Source: Kitasatospora sp. SUK 42
GTDB taxonomy: Bacteria > Actinomycetota > Actinomycetes > Streptomycetales > Streptomycetaceae
Direction of reading: 5' to 3'
NCBI RefSeq assembly: GCF_015776785.2
Contig: NZ_LFMD02000003.1
Span: 1 to 64,000, forward strand
Length of the DNA stretch: 64,000 bases
Below the pieces are notes generated by a model, which had not been told where the DNA came from, ran no database searches, and was given only the letters and a program-made list of their open reading frames with translations. Shown piece by piece: positions 41,551 to 49,501 of the stretch; within the stretch, counting starts at the first letter, position 1; each line of letters starts with the position of its first letter. The position numbers were made by a program, and so were the translations under genes.

Positions 41551-42324
41551 TCAGTACCTGGTCACGACGACGCTGTCGCTCCAGGCCACCACGTCGGGCC
41601 CGCCGGTGGGGTAGGGGATGTTCTTGGCCGGGTTCCAGTTGGCCCGGTAGATCCCGGTCTTGAAGTACGGCGACTGGTTCTGGTGGTAGTTGTTGAGGCC
41701 GTTGTAGGCGCCGACCTGCACGCCGTCCCGGTAGACGGTGATGGCGCCGGGGGTGGTGTCGGTGGACCAGGTGATGTCGAACGCCCACTGGTTCCAGTGG
41801 TCGAACTGCGCGTCGCCGAGCGGGATCACCGCCTCCTGGACGGTGGTGGGGTCGGTGAGCCAGTGCACCTTGAGCCGCCAGCTGCCGTCCTTGAGGGTGA
41901 GGGCGATCGGCGGCTTGGTGTCGCTGCCGTCCGCGAGCGGGTAGCCGTGCCACTGGGCGAGGATGGTCTCGGTGGGGGTGCGCACCCAGTCGGCGGGCAG
42001 GTAGTCGGCGAGGGCGAAGCGGTAGCTGCCCCAGCCGAGGGAGTTGACGGCGACCTCGGAGCGGTAGGAGACGCCGTCGTTCGGAACGTCGAAGCGGGCG
42101 GCCAGGCCGCTGCCTCCGGCGGGCGCGGGGGCCACGGTGATGCTGCCGTTGCCGTCGACGCGCTGGCGGGTCCAGGCGGAGACGGTGCCGGATTCGAAGT
42201 CGTCGGCGAAGACGACGGTGCCGTCGGACTGCGCGGCGGGGGCGGCGGAGGCGGGGGCGGCGGCGGTCACGGCCAGGGCGGCGGTGAGCACGGCGGCGGC
42301 GAGGCGGCCGGGCAGGCGGGACAT
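41551..42324 (-). CDS. Secreted polysaccharide-lyase-like protein
   Basis: Exported protein of 257 residues. A signal peptide (about 1-30, ending ASAAPA) precedes a beta-jelly-roll domain: FADDFESGTVSAWTRQ, YRSEVAVNSLGWGSYRFALA, ETILAQWHGYPLADG, FDHWNQWAFDITWSTD, ITVYRDGVQVG and a terminal YFKTGIYRANWNP. From memory this matches the heparin-lyase-I-like / glucuronan-lyase Pfam family (Polysacc_lyase). Cleavage of a uronic-acid polymer by beta-elimination would be expected; catalytic residues were not identified. I chose the ATG with AAGGAG four bases upstream. It is encoded between the PHP hydrolase and binding-protein genes. Confidence 0.78.
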   Translation of the reverse strand: MSRLPGRLAAAVLTAALAVTAAAPASAAPAAQSDGTVVFADDFESGTVSAWTRQRVDGNGSITVAPAPAGGSGLAARFDVPNDGVSYRSEVAVNSLGWGSYRFALADYLPADWVRTPTETILAQWHGYPLADGSDTKPPIALTLKDGSWRLKVHWLTDPTTVQEAVIPLGDAQFDHWNQWAFDITWSTDTTPGAITVYRDGVQVGAYNGLNNYHQNQSPYFKTGIYRANWNPAKNIPYPTGGPDVVAWSDSVVVTRY

Positions 42325-42388
42325 GGTTCTCCTTCTCGGGTTCGGAAACGGGCGACCGGTGGGCACGGCCGGTTGACCCGGGGTCGGG

Positions 42389-43957
42389 TCAGCCGGCCCG
42401 CCGACAGGAGTCGGCCGGTCCCACCCAGGTCGGGCTGGACCAGGCCCACTGGTCGTTCAGCTGACGTACCCGCACGTGGTAGAAGTCCCCGTCGCCGCCG
42501 GGGCGTTCGTCGGTCAGGTCGAGTTCGGCGGTCGCCTCCCGGTCGGGCACCGCCCGGTCGAAGCGGTAGGCGCCGGACACGAACCCGCCGGTGAAGCCGG
42601 TCCGCGCGCCGTCCAGGAGCTCGCCGACGGTGTGGACGGTCTCCACGCCGTTCACGACGGCGAGCAGCCGGGTGCGCGGGTCGCCCTCGACCCGCAGGGA
42701 GAGGCCCTGGGTGCTGTCGGTGGCGGTGTTGGGGTTGCCGTCGGTGACCGTCCGCAGCCGGACCTCGCCCGGCGCGGTGCGCTCCCACGAGGAGGGCCGG
42801 TAGGTGTCCGGCTCGGCCTCGGCCGGTGCCACCGTCTCCGAACCGCGCAGCCGGGGCTGGACGTCCAGCAGCCGCCCGCCCTCGATCCGCAGCGTGACGT
42901 CCCAGTGCACCGGCTCGCCGCGCCGGCCCCAGCCGACGGCGAGGCCCAGGGTGCCGGTGAAGGCGTCCGACGCCCGTGCTCCGGCGAGGAGTTCGGGTCG
43001 GCTGATCCGGTGGACCGGTACGCCGTTGCGCAGCAGCTCCACGTGGTCGAGGGCGTCCCGGCCCCGGACGGTGACGCGGATCCGGCGCCGGTCGGCGGAG
43101 GCGGTCTCGGCGCCCATCGGCGCACCGTTGACGGAGGTGGCGAGCAGGATGCGGTCGCCGGTGATCGCGTAGGTGCGGCGGCGCTGGACGGCGTTCCAGA
43201 TTCCTTCGCGGGTCAACTCCGGGGCCCACACGGCGAGTCGGCCGTGCCCGTGGCTTCCGGGGAAGGCGCTGTGGTGGTCGGTGGAGCCGATCAGCCCGAA
43301 GCGGTGGCCCAGGCGCAGGCCGTGGACGGCCGTTCCGGCGGCGGTGCGCGGGCCCATGGTGTGCAGGTAGTCGCGGGGCGCCTCGTCCGACTCCGCGCAG
43401 CCGTGCATCGACATCATCTCCACCACCGGGGAGAACTCCTCGGTGTAGGAGGCCCAGTCGATGCCGCGGCGGGCCGGGCCGTAGCCGATGTGGTGCGGCA
43501 GGGCCCAGGTCCGTACGCCCCGGGCGCCGAGCACGCGCAGCCGGGCGCGCAGGTCCTCCAGGCTCGCGGCCCGGATGATCTCGCCGCGCGGGCCGTCGAA
43601 GTAGACGCAGTGGTCGCCGTAGGCGAGGCTGTGCCACTCGAAGGACTGCAAGGTGACGAACCGGCCGTCCTGGTGCACGGCGGCCGTGACGTCCTGGACG
43701 TGCTCCCAGAGCCGGTCCAGCCGGGCGAAGCCCTCGGTGTGGTAGTCGACCAGGCTCGCCAGCTCGGGGGTGCGCTCGGGCAGGTCGTGCCACCAGCCGT
43801 GGCCGGTGACGCTGGCGAAGTCGAGCTGGAGCCTGGCGTTGGCGTAGGCGTCCTCGATGCTGCCGTGGCCGTAGCTGATGCCGCAGTGGCTGTGGAGGTC
43901 GCCGACGTAGAGGCCCAGACCGGCGTAGCCGGGTGCGTCGGTGGTGGGGGCGGTCAT
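42389..43957 (-). CDS. CehA/McbA-like PHP-domain metallohydrolase
   Basis: Cytoplasmic hydrolase of 522 residues. The PHP-type metal centre is marked by YVGDLHSHCGISYGHG (residues 17-32), FASVTGHGWWHD, LQSFEWHSLAYGDH, LPHHIGYGP and LIGSTDHHSAFPG. The second half (about 300-520) is a beta-sandwich region (VRVTVRGRDALDHVELLRNG) of the DUF3604 type. Relatives hydrolyse carbamates, phosphoesters or unknown carbohydrate-linked bonds. It is the first gene of the seven-gene operon and lies next to a shared operator, so it probably acts on the imported compound. No signal peptide is visible. Confidence 0.82.
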   Translation of the reverse strand: MTAPTTDAPGYAGLGLYVGDLHSHCGISYGHGSIEDAYANARLQLDFASVTGHGWWHDLPERTPELASLVDYHTEGFARLDRLWEHVQDVTAAVHQDGRFVTLQSFEWHSLAYGDHCVYFDGPRGEIIRAASLEDLRARLRVLGARGVRTWALPHHIGYGPARRGIDWASYTEEFSPVVEMMSMHGCAESDEAPRDYLHTMGPRTAAGTAVHGLRLGHRFGLIGSTDHHSAFPGSHGHGRLAVWAPELTREGIWNAVQRRRTYAITGDRILLATSVNGAPMGAETASADRRRIRVTVRGRDALDHVELLRNGVPVHRISRPELLAGARASDAFTGTLGLAVGWGRRGEPVHWDVTLRIEGGRLLDVQPRLRGSETVAPAEAEPDTYRPSSWERTAPGEVRLRTVTDGNPNTATDSTQGLSLRVEGDPRTRLLAVVNGVETVHTVGELLDGARTGFTGGFVSGAYRFDRAVPDREATAELDLTDERPGGDGDFYHVRVRQLNDQWAWSSPTWVGPADSCRRAG

Positions 43958-43992
43958 CGGGGCGGGGCTTCCTCGGGTCGTGGTCGCTCGAT

Positions 43993-44043
43993 GTTTGATC
44001 GACTCTGAGAAGAAGCTAGCCGCGCTCTCCGGGGCCCGGTCAA
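43993..44043 (-). promoter_or_regulatory. Promoter and candidate operator of the seven-gene transport operon
   Basis: On the minus strand, TTGACC and TAGCTT (forward 44038-44043 and 44013-44018, 19-base spacer) form a -35/-10 pair. The motif GTTTGATCGACTCTGAGAAG (43993-44012) lies just past the -10, over the start of transcription. It shares TTTGATCGA with the copy at 44170. Confidence 0.55.
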
Positions 44044-44169
44044 GGCCGGGCCAGTCGGTGTCGTGTGATCGCCATCGGGCGAAACATCGCCTTCACAGGA
44101 GATCGGCAGGTGAAGAGAGCAAGGAGCAGGTCAGCCGGTCGACCGCCGATCAGCACGGACAGTTCAGAC

Positions 44170-44194
44170 TTTTGATCGATCTGATAGAAACTCC
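44170..44194 (+). promoter_or_regulatory. Candidate operator of the glycosidase-like gene
   Basis: TTTTGATCGATCTGATAGAA followed by ACTCC. It combines the TTTGATCGA half seen at 43994 with the TGATAGAAACTCC half seen at 31833. It lies about 30 bases before the start codon. Confidence 0.6.
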
Positions 44195-44224
44195 CCGATG
44201 CCTCCCTCCCGAAGGACGGTCCCG

Positions 44225-45232
44225 ATGCCGCATCCCGCCCTGCCCGCCGCCCCCGACCTCACCGCCTCCCACCTCGTCCGCCCACCCGAGCGCCCCGAAC
44301 CCGGCTACTGGGCCGGCTGCCCCGGCGTCCGGTACGAGCCCGACCGCGACCGCTTCCTGCTCACCTACCGCGAGCGCCGCCCGCGCGGCGCGGCGGGCGG
44401 GCCCGACCGGGGCTGGCGCTGCGCCGTCGCCGAGAGCCACGACGGCGTCGGCTTCCGCGACCTGTGGTCGGTCCGCAGCGACGAGCTGGGCTCCCCCTCG
44501 ATGGAACGCCTCGCCCTGCTGCGCCGCGACGGCCGCTACCTGCTCCACCTCAGCTACGTCGACCCGGCCGACAACCGCTGGCGCATCGACGCCCTGAGCG
44601 CGGCCGCCCCCGAGTCCTTCGACCTCTCCACCCGCACCCCCGTGCTCACCGCCGCCGGCACCGGCACCGAGGGCGTCAAGGACCCGTACCTGCTCGAAAC
44701 CGGCGACGGCGTCCACCTGTTCACCACCGTCTCCCGCGCCCGGCCGTTCACCGCCGAGGAACGCGACCGCGCCCACGCCACCGCCGACATCCACACCACC
44801 GGCCTCACCGTCCAGCCGACCGCGCTCGCGCTCTCCCCCGACGGCCTGCGCTTCACCGCCGCACCCGGCCGCGCCGCCGAGGCCCTGGACGTCGGCCCGG
44901 CCGGCTCCTGGGACGGCTACGAGTCGCGGATCACCGCCGTCCTCCCCGACGGCCGGGGCGGCTGGCTCGCGCTCTACGACGGCGGGGCGGACGCCGCCGG
45001 GAACTACGAGGAGCGCTGCGGCCTGGCCGCCTCCACCGACCTGCGCACCTGGCGCCGCCTCACCCCGGACGGCCCCTGGCTCGACGTCCGCTACGCCGAC
45101 GTCGTCTCCGCGCGGGGCCGCTGGTACCTCTACTACGAGTGGACCCGCACGGACGGCGCCCACGAGCTGCGGGTCGCCGTCCTGGACGAGTTCGCCGGCC
45201 TTCGCCCCGACGGCAGCCCGGCGCGCGCCTGA
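44225..45232 (+). CDS. Glycosidase-like five-bladed propeller protein
   Basis: Cytoplasmic protein of 335 residues with repeated blade motifs (AESHDGVGFRDLWSV, LLRRDGRYLLHLSYV, DPYLLETGDGVHLFTT, AVLPDGRGGWLALYDG, DVVSARGRWYLYYEW). They resemble the GH43/GH32/GH130-like five-bladed propeller superfamily. Acidic residues suited to catalysis are present (GVKDPYLLE, SWDGYESR), but an exact GH family cannot be fixed by eye. It is divergent from the transport operon with a shared intergenic region, and has no signal peptide, so it would act on imported oligosaccharide. The ATG has AAGGA eight to nine bases upstream. Confidence 0.72.
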   Translation: MPHPALPAAPDLTASHLVRPPERPEPGYWAGCPGVRYEPDRDRFLLTYRERRPRGAAGGPDRGWRCAVAESHDGVGFRDLWSVRSDELGSPSMERLALLRRDGRYLLHLSYVDPADNRWRIDALSAAAPESFDLSTRTPVLTAAGTGTEGVKDPYLLETGDGVHLFTTVSRARPFTAEERDRAHATADIHTTGLTVQPTALALSPDGLRFTAAPGRAAEALDVGPAGSWDGYESRITAVLPDGRGGWLALYDGGADAAGNYEERCGLAASTDLRTWRRLTPDGPWLDVRYADVVSARGRWYLYYEWTRTDGAHELRVAVLDEFAGLRPDGSPARA

Positions 45233-45246
45233 CCCTGGTGCCGCGC

Positions 45247-46158
45247 TCAGGCCCCGGAGGCGGCCGCCTCGGCGAGGGTGTCGAGGACGGGCCGCAGCAG
45301 CGGGTGCCCGTCGGCGCCGGCCCGGACGGCGGCGAAGACCCTGCGGGTGGCCAGGTCGCTGTCGAGCGGGCGCACCGCGACCCGGGAGAGGTCGACGCCG
45401 CGCAGCGCGGAGCGGGGCACCAGGGCGACGCCCGCGCCGGCCGAGGCGAGCGCCACGACCGCGCGGAAGTCGTCGGAGGAGTGCAGCAGCCGGGGCTGGA
45501 AGCCGGCGTGCTCGCAGGCCAGCAGGACCACGTCGTGGCAGGGGTTGCCCGGGTAGGGCCCGATCCAGGGTTCGCCGGCGAGGGCGGCGACGGCCAGCGG
45601 CCCCTCCTCGGCGGCCAGCGGGTGGGCCAGCGGCAGGACGGCCTCGAAGGGTTCGGCGTAGAGCGGGACGCGGGTGAGCCGGGCGTCGTCGGCCCGCGGG
45701 GCGCCCCGGTACTCGACGGCCACCGCGAGGTCGGCCCGGCCGTCCAGGACCATCGGCAGGCTGGCGTCGCCCTCGGCGTCCAGCACCTTGAGCCGTACGC
45801 CCGGGGCGCGTTCGGCGAGCAGCCCGATCGCGGGGGCGAGCACGTGGGAGATGCCGGTGGCGAAGGAGGCGACGGTGACCTCGCCCGCGACGCCCGCGCT
45901 GTACGCGGCGAGGTCGGCTTCGGCGCGTTCCAGCTGGGCGAGCACGGCGTCGGCGTGGCCGAGCAGGATCTCCCCGGCGGCGGTCAGGCGCACGCCCCGG
46001 CCCTCGCGGGCGAGCAGGTGGTGGCCGGTCTCCTGTTCCAGCGCGGCCAGCTGCTGGGAGACCGCGGAGGGGGTCAGGTAGAGGGCGGCCGCCGCGGCGG
46101 TCACCGTCCGGTGGTCCGCCACGGCCCGCAGGGTCCGCAGCCGTCGTGCGTCGATCAC
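45247..46158 (-). CDS. LysR-family transcriptional regulator
   Basis: Regulator of 303 residues. The winged helix-turn-helix at the N-terminus (DARRLRTLRAVADHRTVTAA, YLTPSAVSQQLAALEQETGH) precedes a periplasmic-binding-protein-like effector domain (about 90-300) with FATGISHVLAPAIGLLAERA. The start is GTG. It converges with the glycosidase-like gene, and the next gene upstream is an unrelated propeller protein, so its target is not evident; it may control itself or the divergent paralog cluster. Confidence 0.88.
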   Translation of the reverse strand: MIDARRLRTLRAVADHRTVTAAAAALYLTPSAVSQQLAALEQETGHHLLAREGRGVRLTAAGEILLGHADAVLAQLERAEADLAAYSAGVAGEVTVASFATGISHVLAPAIGLLAERAPGVRLKVLDAEGDASLPMVLDGRADLAVAVEYRGAPRADDARLTRVPLYAEPFEAVLPLAHPLAAEEGPLAVAALAGEPWIGPYPGNPCHDVVLLACEHAGFQPRLLHSSDDFRAVVALASAGAGVALVPRSALRGVDLSRVAVRPLDSDLATRRVFAAVRAGADGHPLLRPVLDTLAEAAASGA

Positions 46159-46283
46159 AGGCCAATTCTGCCAGCGCGGCGGGGGCGGGCCGTCCGGGGC
46201 CGGGGAGCGCCCCCGGCGGAGCGGGGGCTTTCGGCCGCAACCACGGGCGGTGGGGCATTTCCGGACGAGATCGCTCCCAATCG

Positions 46284-46313
46284 TTGACCGCCCGCCCGGC
46301 GCGGCGCTTGGCT
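46284..46313 (+). promoter_or_regulatory. Promoter of paralog 1, TTGACC-N17-CTTGGCT
   Basis: A TTGACC -35 and a CTTGGCT element 17 bases on are repeated, almost unchanged in sequence and distance, before the two following paralogs. The untranslated leader (CATCTGGGGAGGATGATCC) is also shared with paralog 2. Confidence 0.6.
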
Positions 46314-46372
46314 CGTCCCGAACCGGGTCGCGGGGGTCCTGGGCCCGGAACGTCATCTGGGGAGGATGATCC

Positions 46373-47731
46373 ATGACCACCGCACGCACCCGCCGATGGC
46401 TGGCCCGCGCCGCCGCCGTCCTGGCGGTCACGGCCGTGGCCGGCGCCGCGATGCCCGGCGCCGAGGCCCGCCCGCCCAAGGGCGACACCGCCCGCGTCAG
46501 CGAGGGCCCCAAGGGCGAGCAGCTCAACGGCCCGTCGCACGCGCTCGGCCTGAGCGAGGACGGCCGCTCCGCACTGTTCACCACGACGGCGACCAACCTC
46601 CTGCCCCAGGAGGGCACCCCGAACCTGAACGAGATCTACGTGCGGGACCTGCGCAACGGGCACATCGAGCGGGTGAGCGTCGCCGACGACGGCTCCCAGC
46701 TGAACGGCATGACCTTCCAGGCCTCGATCAGCGGCGACGGCCGGTACGTGGCGTTCAGCACCAGTGCCACCAACGTGGTGCCCGGCCAGCCGAAGCACCT
46801 CGGCGACGTCTTCGTCCGCGACCGCTGGACCGGCCGCACCGAGCTGGTCTCCGCCGGTGGCCTGCCCGGCACCGGCGACCAGAGCCCCTTCGACGCCACG
46901 AGCCCGTCCATCAGCCGGGACGGCCGCTACGTCGCCTACGTCTCCGACCGCGGCGACCTCGCCCCGGGCGGGGCGGGCGGCACCAACAACGTCTACGTCA
47001 CCGACCGCTGGACCCACACCAGCCGGCTGGTCTCCGTCGGCGCGGACGGCAGGGCCGCCGACGCCAACTCCTTCTCCCCGACGATCAGCGCGGACGGCTC
47101 CACCGTCGGCTTCGGCTCCCGGGCGGAGAACCTGCTCCCCGACGCCCCGGCCGCCTCCGCCGAGGCCGGCGCCCCCGGGCTGGCGCGCAGGCCCCGCTAC
47201 TACCCGTACTACGTCTGGAAGGCCGACACCGGCAGGATCACCGGCGCCAGCCTGGACGGCGCCGGGCGGCTGAACGACGCCGCCTACGGCGCCCGGATCA
47301 GCCCGGACGGCCGCTACGCGGTCTACAGCCTGCTGACGGGCCGCGGCAACGCCCGGCTGGACGCGTACGTCCACGAGCTCGCCACCGGCAGGCTCACCCA
47401 GGTGAACGCCGGCCTGCCGGGCACCACCGCGAACGGCGACTCCTCCGGCGGCGTCATGACGGCGGACGGCCGCTGGGTCTACTTCGAATCCGACAGCGAC
47501 AACCTCGTCCCCGGCGACACCAACCACGCCTACGACGTGTTCCGCCGCGACCTGCGGACCGGGCGCATCGAGCGGGTCAGCCTCACCGCGGACGGCTCGC
47601 AGAGCACCGCCTCCTCCCACAACCCGTACGTGGACGCCACCGGCGACACGGTGGTCTTCGACGCCTCGGACGGCGACCTGGTGCCGGGAGACACCAACAT
47701 CCTGCAGGACGTGTTCCTGCGCCGCCTGTGA
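46373..47731 (+). CDS. Secreted PD40/TolB-like beta-propeller protein, paralog 1
   Basis: Exported protein of 452 residues. A signal peptide (1-32, ending AEA) is followed by about six blades, each with an S-x-D-G-R-Y/W-V-A/Y-F motif: LSEDGRSALFTTTATNLL, ISGDGRYVAFSTSATNVVPG, ISRDGRYVAYVSDRGDLAPG, MTADGRWVYFESDSDNLVPG. Alternate strands carry VRDLRNGHIERVSV. The TolB-type propeller often binds proteins or ligands; no enzyme motif is present. GGGGAGG precedes the ATG. It is the first of three tandem paralogs sharing promoter and leader. Confidence 0.85.
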   Translation: MTTARTRRWLARAAAVLAVTAVAGAAMPGAEARPPKGDTARVSEGPKGEQLNGPSHALGLSEDGRSALFTTTATNLLPQEGTPNLNEIYVRDLRNGHIERVSVADDGSQLNGMTFQASISGDGRYVAFSTSATNVVPGQPKHLGDVFVRDRWTGRTELVSAGGLPGTGDQSPFDATSPSISRDGRYVAYVSDRGDLAPGGAGGTNNVYVTDRWTHTSRLVSVGADGRAADANSFSPTISADGSTVGFGSRAENLLPDAPAASAEAGAPGLARRPRYYPYYVWKADTGRITGASLDGAGRLNDAAYGARISPDGRYAVYSLLTGRGNARLDAYVHELATGRLTQVNAGLPGTTANGDSSGGVMTADGRWVYFESDSDNLVPGDTNHAYDVFRRDLRTGRIERVSLTADGSQSTASSHNPYVDATGDTVVFDASDGDLVPGDTNILQDVFLRRL

Positions 47732-47768
47732 GGCCCTGACTCCCCTGCGGGAGAAGCCCGTTGACCCC

Positions 47769-47810
47769 CCGCCCCTGTGATCCGCCCCACCGGGTGGATC
47801 ACAGGGGCGG
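47769..47810 (+). terminator. Terminator after paralog 1
   Basis: A 15-bp perfect stem, CCGCCCCTGTGATCC with GGATCACAGGGGCGG, and a 12-base loop. Confidence 0.8.
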
Positions 47811-47861
47811 AGGGCGGGATACCACCGGTGGCGTATTTCCGGCCGAGATCCCTCCGCTCCG

Positions 47862-47891
47862 TTGACCGCCCCGGCCGCTCGGCGCTTGGCT
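47862..47891 (+). promoter_or_regulatory. Promoter of paralog 2, TTGACC-N17-CTTGGCT
   Basis: Same boxes and spacing as before paralog 1. The sequence from here to the ATG is about 90 bases long and highly similar to the paralog 1 leader. Confidence 0.6.
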
Positions 47892-47952
47892 CTTCCCCGA
47901 GCCAGGCCGCGGGGGTGTCCAGGGCCCGGCACTCATCTGGGGAGGATGATCC

Positions 47953-49319
47953 ATGACCAACGCCCGTTCCCGCCGCCGACTGGCCCGTACCGGCGTCGTC
48001 CTGGTGGCCGCCGTCGTGGCCGGCGCGGTGATGCCCGCCGCCGAGGCCCGGCCGCCCAAGGGCGACACCGCCCGGGTCAGCGAGGGTTTCAAGGGCGAGC
48101 AGCTGAACGGCTACTCGTCGGCGCTCGGGCTCAGCGCGGACGGCCGCTCCGCGCTGTTCACCTCGACCGCCACCAACCTGCTGCCCGAGGACGGCACCCC
48201 GAACGCGGACGAGGTCTACGTGCGGGACCTGCGCAACGGCCACATCGAGCGGGTGAGCGTCGCCGACGACGCCTCCAAGCTGAACGCCCCCACCTCGGAC
48301 GCCTCGATCAGCGCCGACGGCCGGTTCGTGGCGTTCAGCACCGCCGCCACCAACGTGGTGCCCGGCCAGGCCAAGCACGAGAGCGACGTCTTCGTCCACG
48401 ACCGCTGGAGCGGCCGCACCGAGCTGATCTCCACCGGCAACCTCGCCACCACCGACGACGAGACGATCCGCAGCGCCCACGACGCCACCCTGAGCGCGGA
48501 CGGCCGCTACGTCGCCTTCTCCTCCGACCGCACCGACCTCACTCCAGGGGTGCACCGCGGCAAGTTCAACGTCTTCGTCACCGACCGCTGGACCCACACC
48601 ACCCGGCTGGTCACCACGGGCTTCGACGGCGGAAGCGCCGACAACAACTCCTTCCGCCCGACGATCAGCGCGGACGGCTCCGCCGTCGGCTTCACCTCCC
48701 GGGCCGGCAACCTCGTCCCGCCGCAGCCGCCGAAACCGCTGGGACTCCCGAGCTGGCCGGGCCGAGGTTCTACCCGTACTACGTCTGGAAGGCCGACACC
48801 GGCAAGATCACCGGCGCCAGTCTCGACGCCACCGGCGGCCTGCGCGGCACCGGCTCGGACGCCCGGATCAGCCCCGACGGCCGCTTCGCCCTCTACGGCC
48901 TGCCGACCTACGGCGCCGGGAAGCCCGGCTCGCACGGCATCCGGATGGACCTGTACGCCCTGGAGCTGGCCACCGGCAAGGTCACCCAGGTCAACACCTT
49001 CCTGCCCGGGACCAAGACCACCGGCGGCTCCTACAACCCCGTCATGACGGCCGACGACCGCTGGGTCTACTTCGACTCCGACGCGGAGAACCTGGTGCCC
49101 GGCGACACCAACAACTCCGGCGACGTGTTCCGCCGCGACCTGCGGACCGGGCGGATCGAGCGGGTCAGCCTCACCGCGGACGGCTCGCAGAGCACCGCCT
49201 ACTCCTCCAGCCCGTACGTGGACGCCGCCGGCGACACGGTGATCTTCAACGCCGACGACGGCAACCTGGTGCCGGGAGACACCAACACCTTCACGGACGT
49301 CTTCCTGCGCCGCCTCTGA
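47953..49319 (+). pseudogene. Secreted PD40 propeller paralog 2, frameshifted
   Basis: The N-terminal 255 residues (signal peptide ending AEA, blades such as LSADGRSALFTSTATNLLPE and LSADGRYVAFSSDRTDLTPG) match paralog 1. At 48717-48719 (GTCCCG) the frame is lost. The rest of the homology (AAAAETAGTPELAGPRFYPY through DVFLRRL) continues in another frame to 49319. Restoring one C in the CCC run would give NLVPAAAAETAG, colinear with paralog 1, a product of about 455 residues. Both halves keep strong coding bias, so this is either a very recent mutation or a homopolymer sequencing error. Unrepaired, the product would end in nonsense at 49047. Confidence 0.8.
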
Positions 49320-49331
49320 ACTGCTCCGGTA

Positions 49332-49360
49332 CGGGGATCGGGCCGGAACACCGATCCCCG
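49332..49360 (+). terminator. Terminator after paralog 2
   Basis: CGGGGATCGG pairs with CCGATCCCCG around GCCGGAACA. Confidence 0.7.
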
Positions 49361-49409
49361 CACCACATACGTCTATTGACGTATCTTCAGATTGGATTCA
49401 TCTCAGCTG

Positions 49410-49438
49410 TTGACCGTTCGTCCACCCCGCGCTTGGCT
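49410..49438 (+). promoter_or_regulatory. Promoter of paralog 3, TTGACC-N16-CTTGGCT
   Basis: Third copy of the paired boxes, with a one-base shorter spacer. The flanking sequence otherwise differs from the first two, which makes the conserved boxes more likely to be functional. Confidence 0.6.
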
Positions 49439-49501
49439 CTCCCGAGAGCCCGCCGCCGGGAGGGAGCCCGGCCGGGCGATCACTGGGGGAGGACAGACCT
49501 C

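Noticed and set aside
43958..44224. Small gene in the divergent intergenic region of the sugar locus
   Set aside because: Base composition is less GC-rich and without third-position bias; the sequence is better explained by promoters and the shared motif.
49376..49501. Earlier ATG for propeller paralog 3
   Set aside because: It would start inside the promoter (before TTGACC) and place the signal peptide 42 residues in; the ATG at 49502 has GGGGAGGAC upstream.
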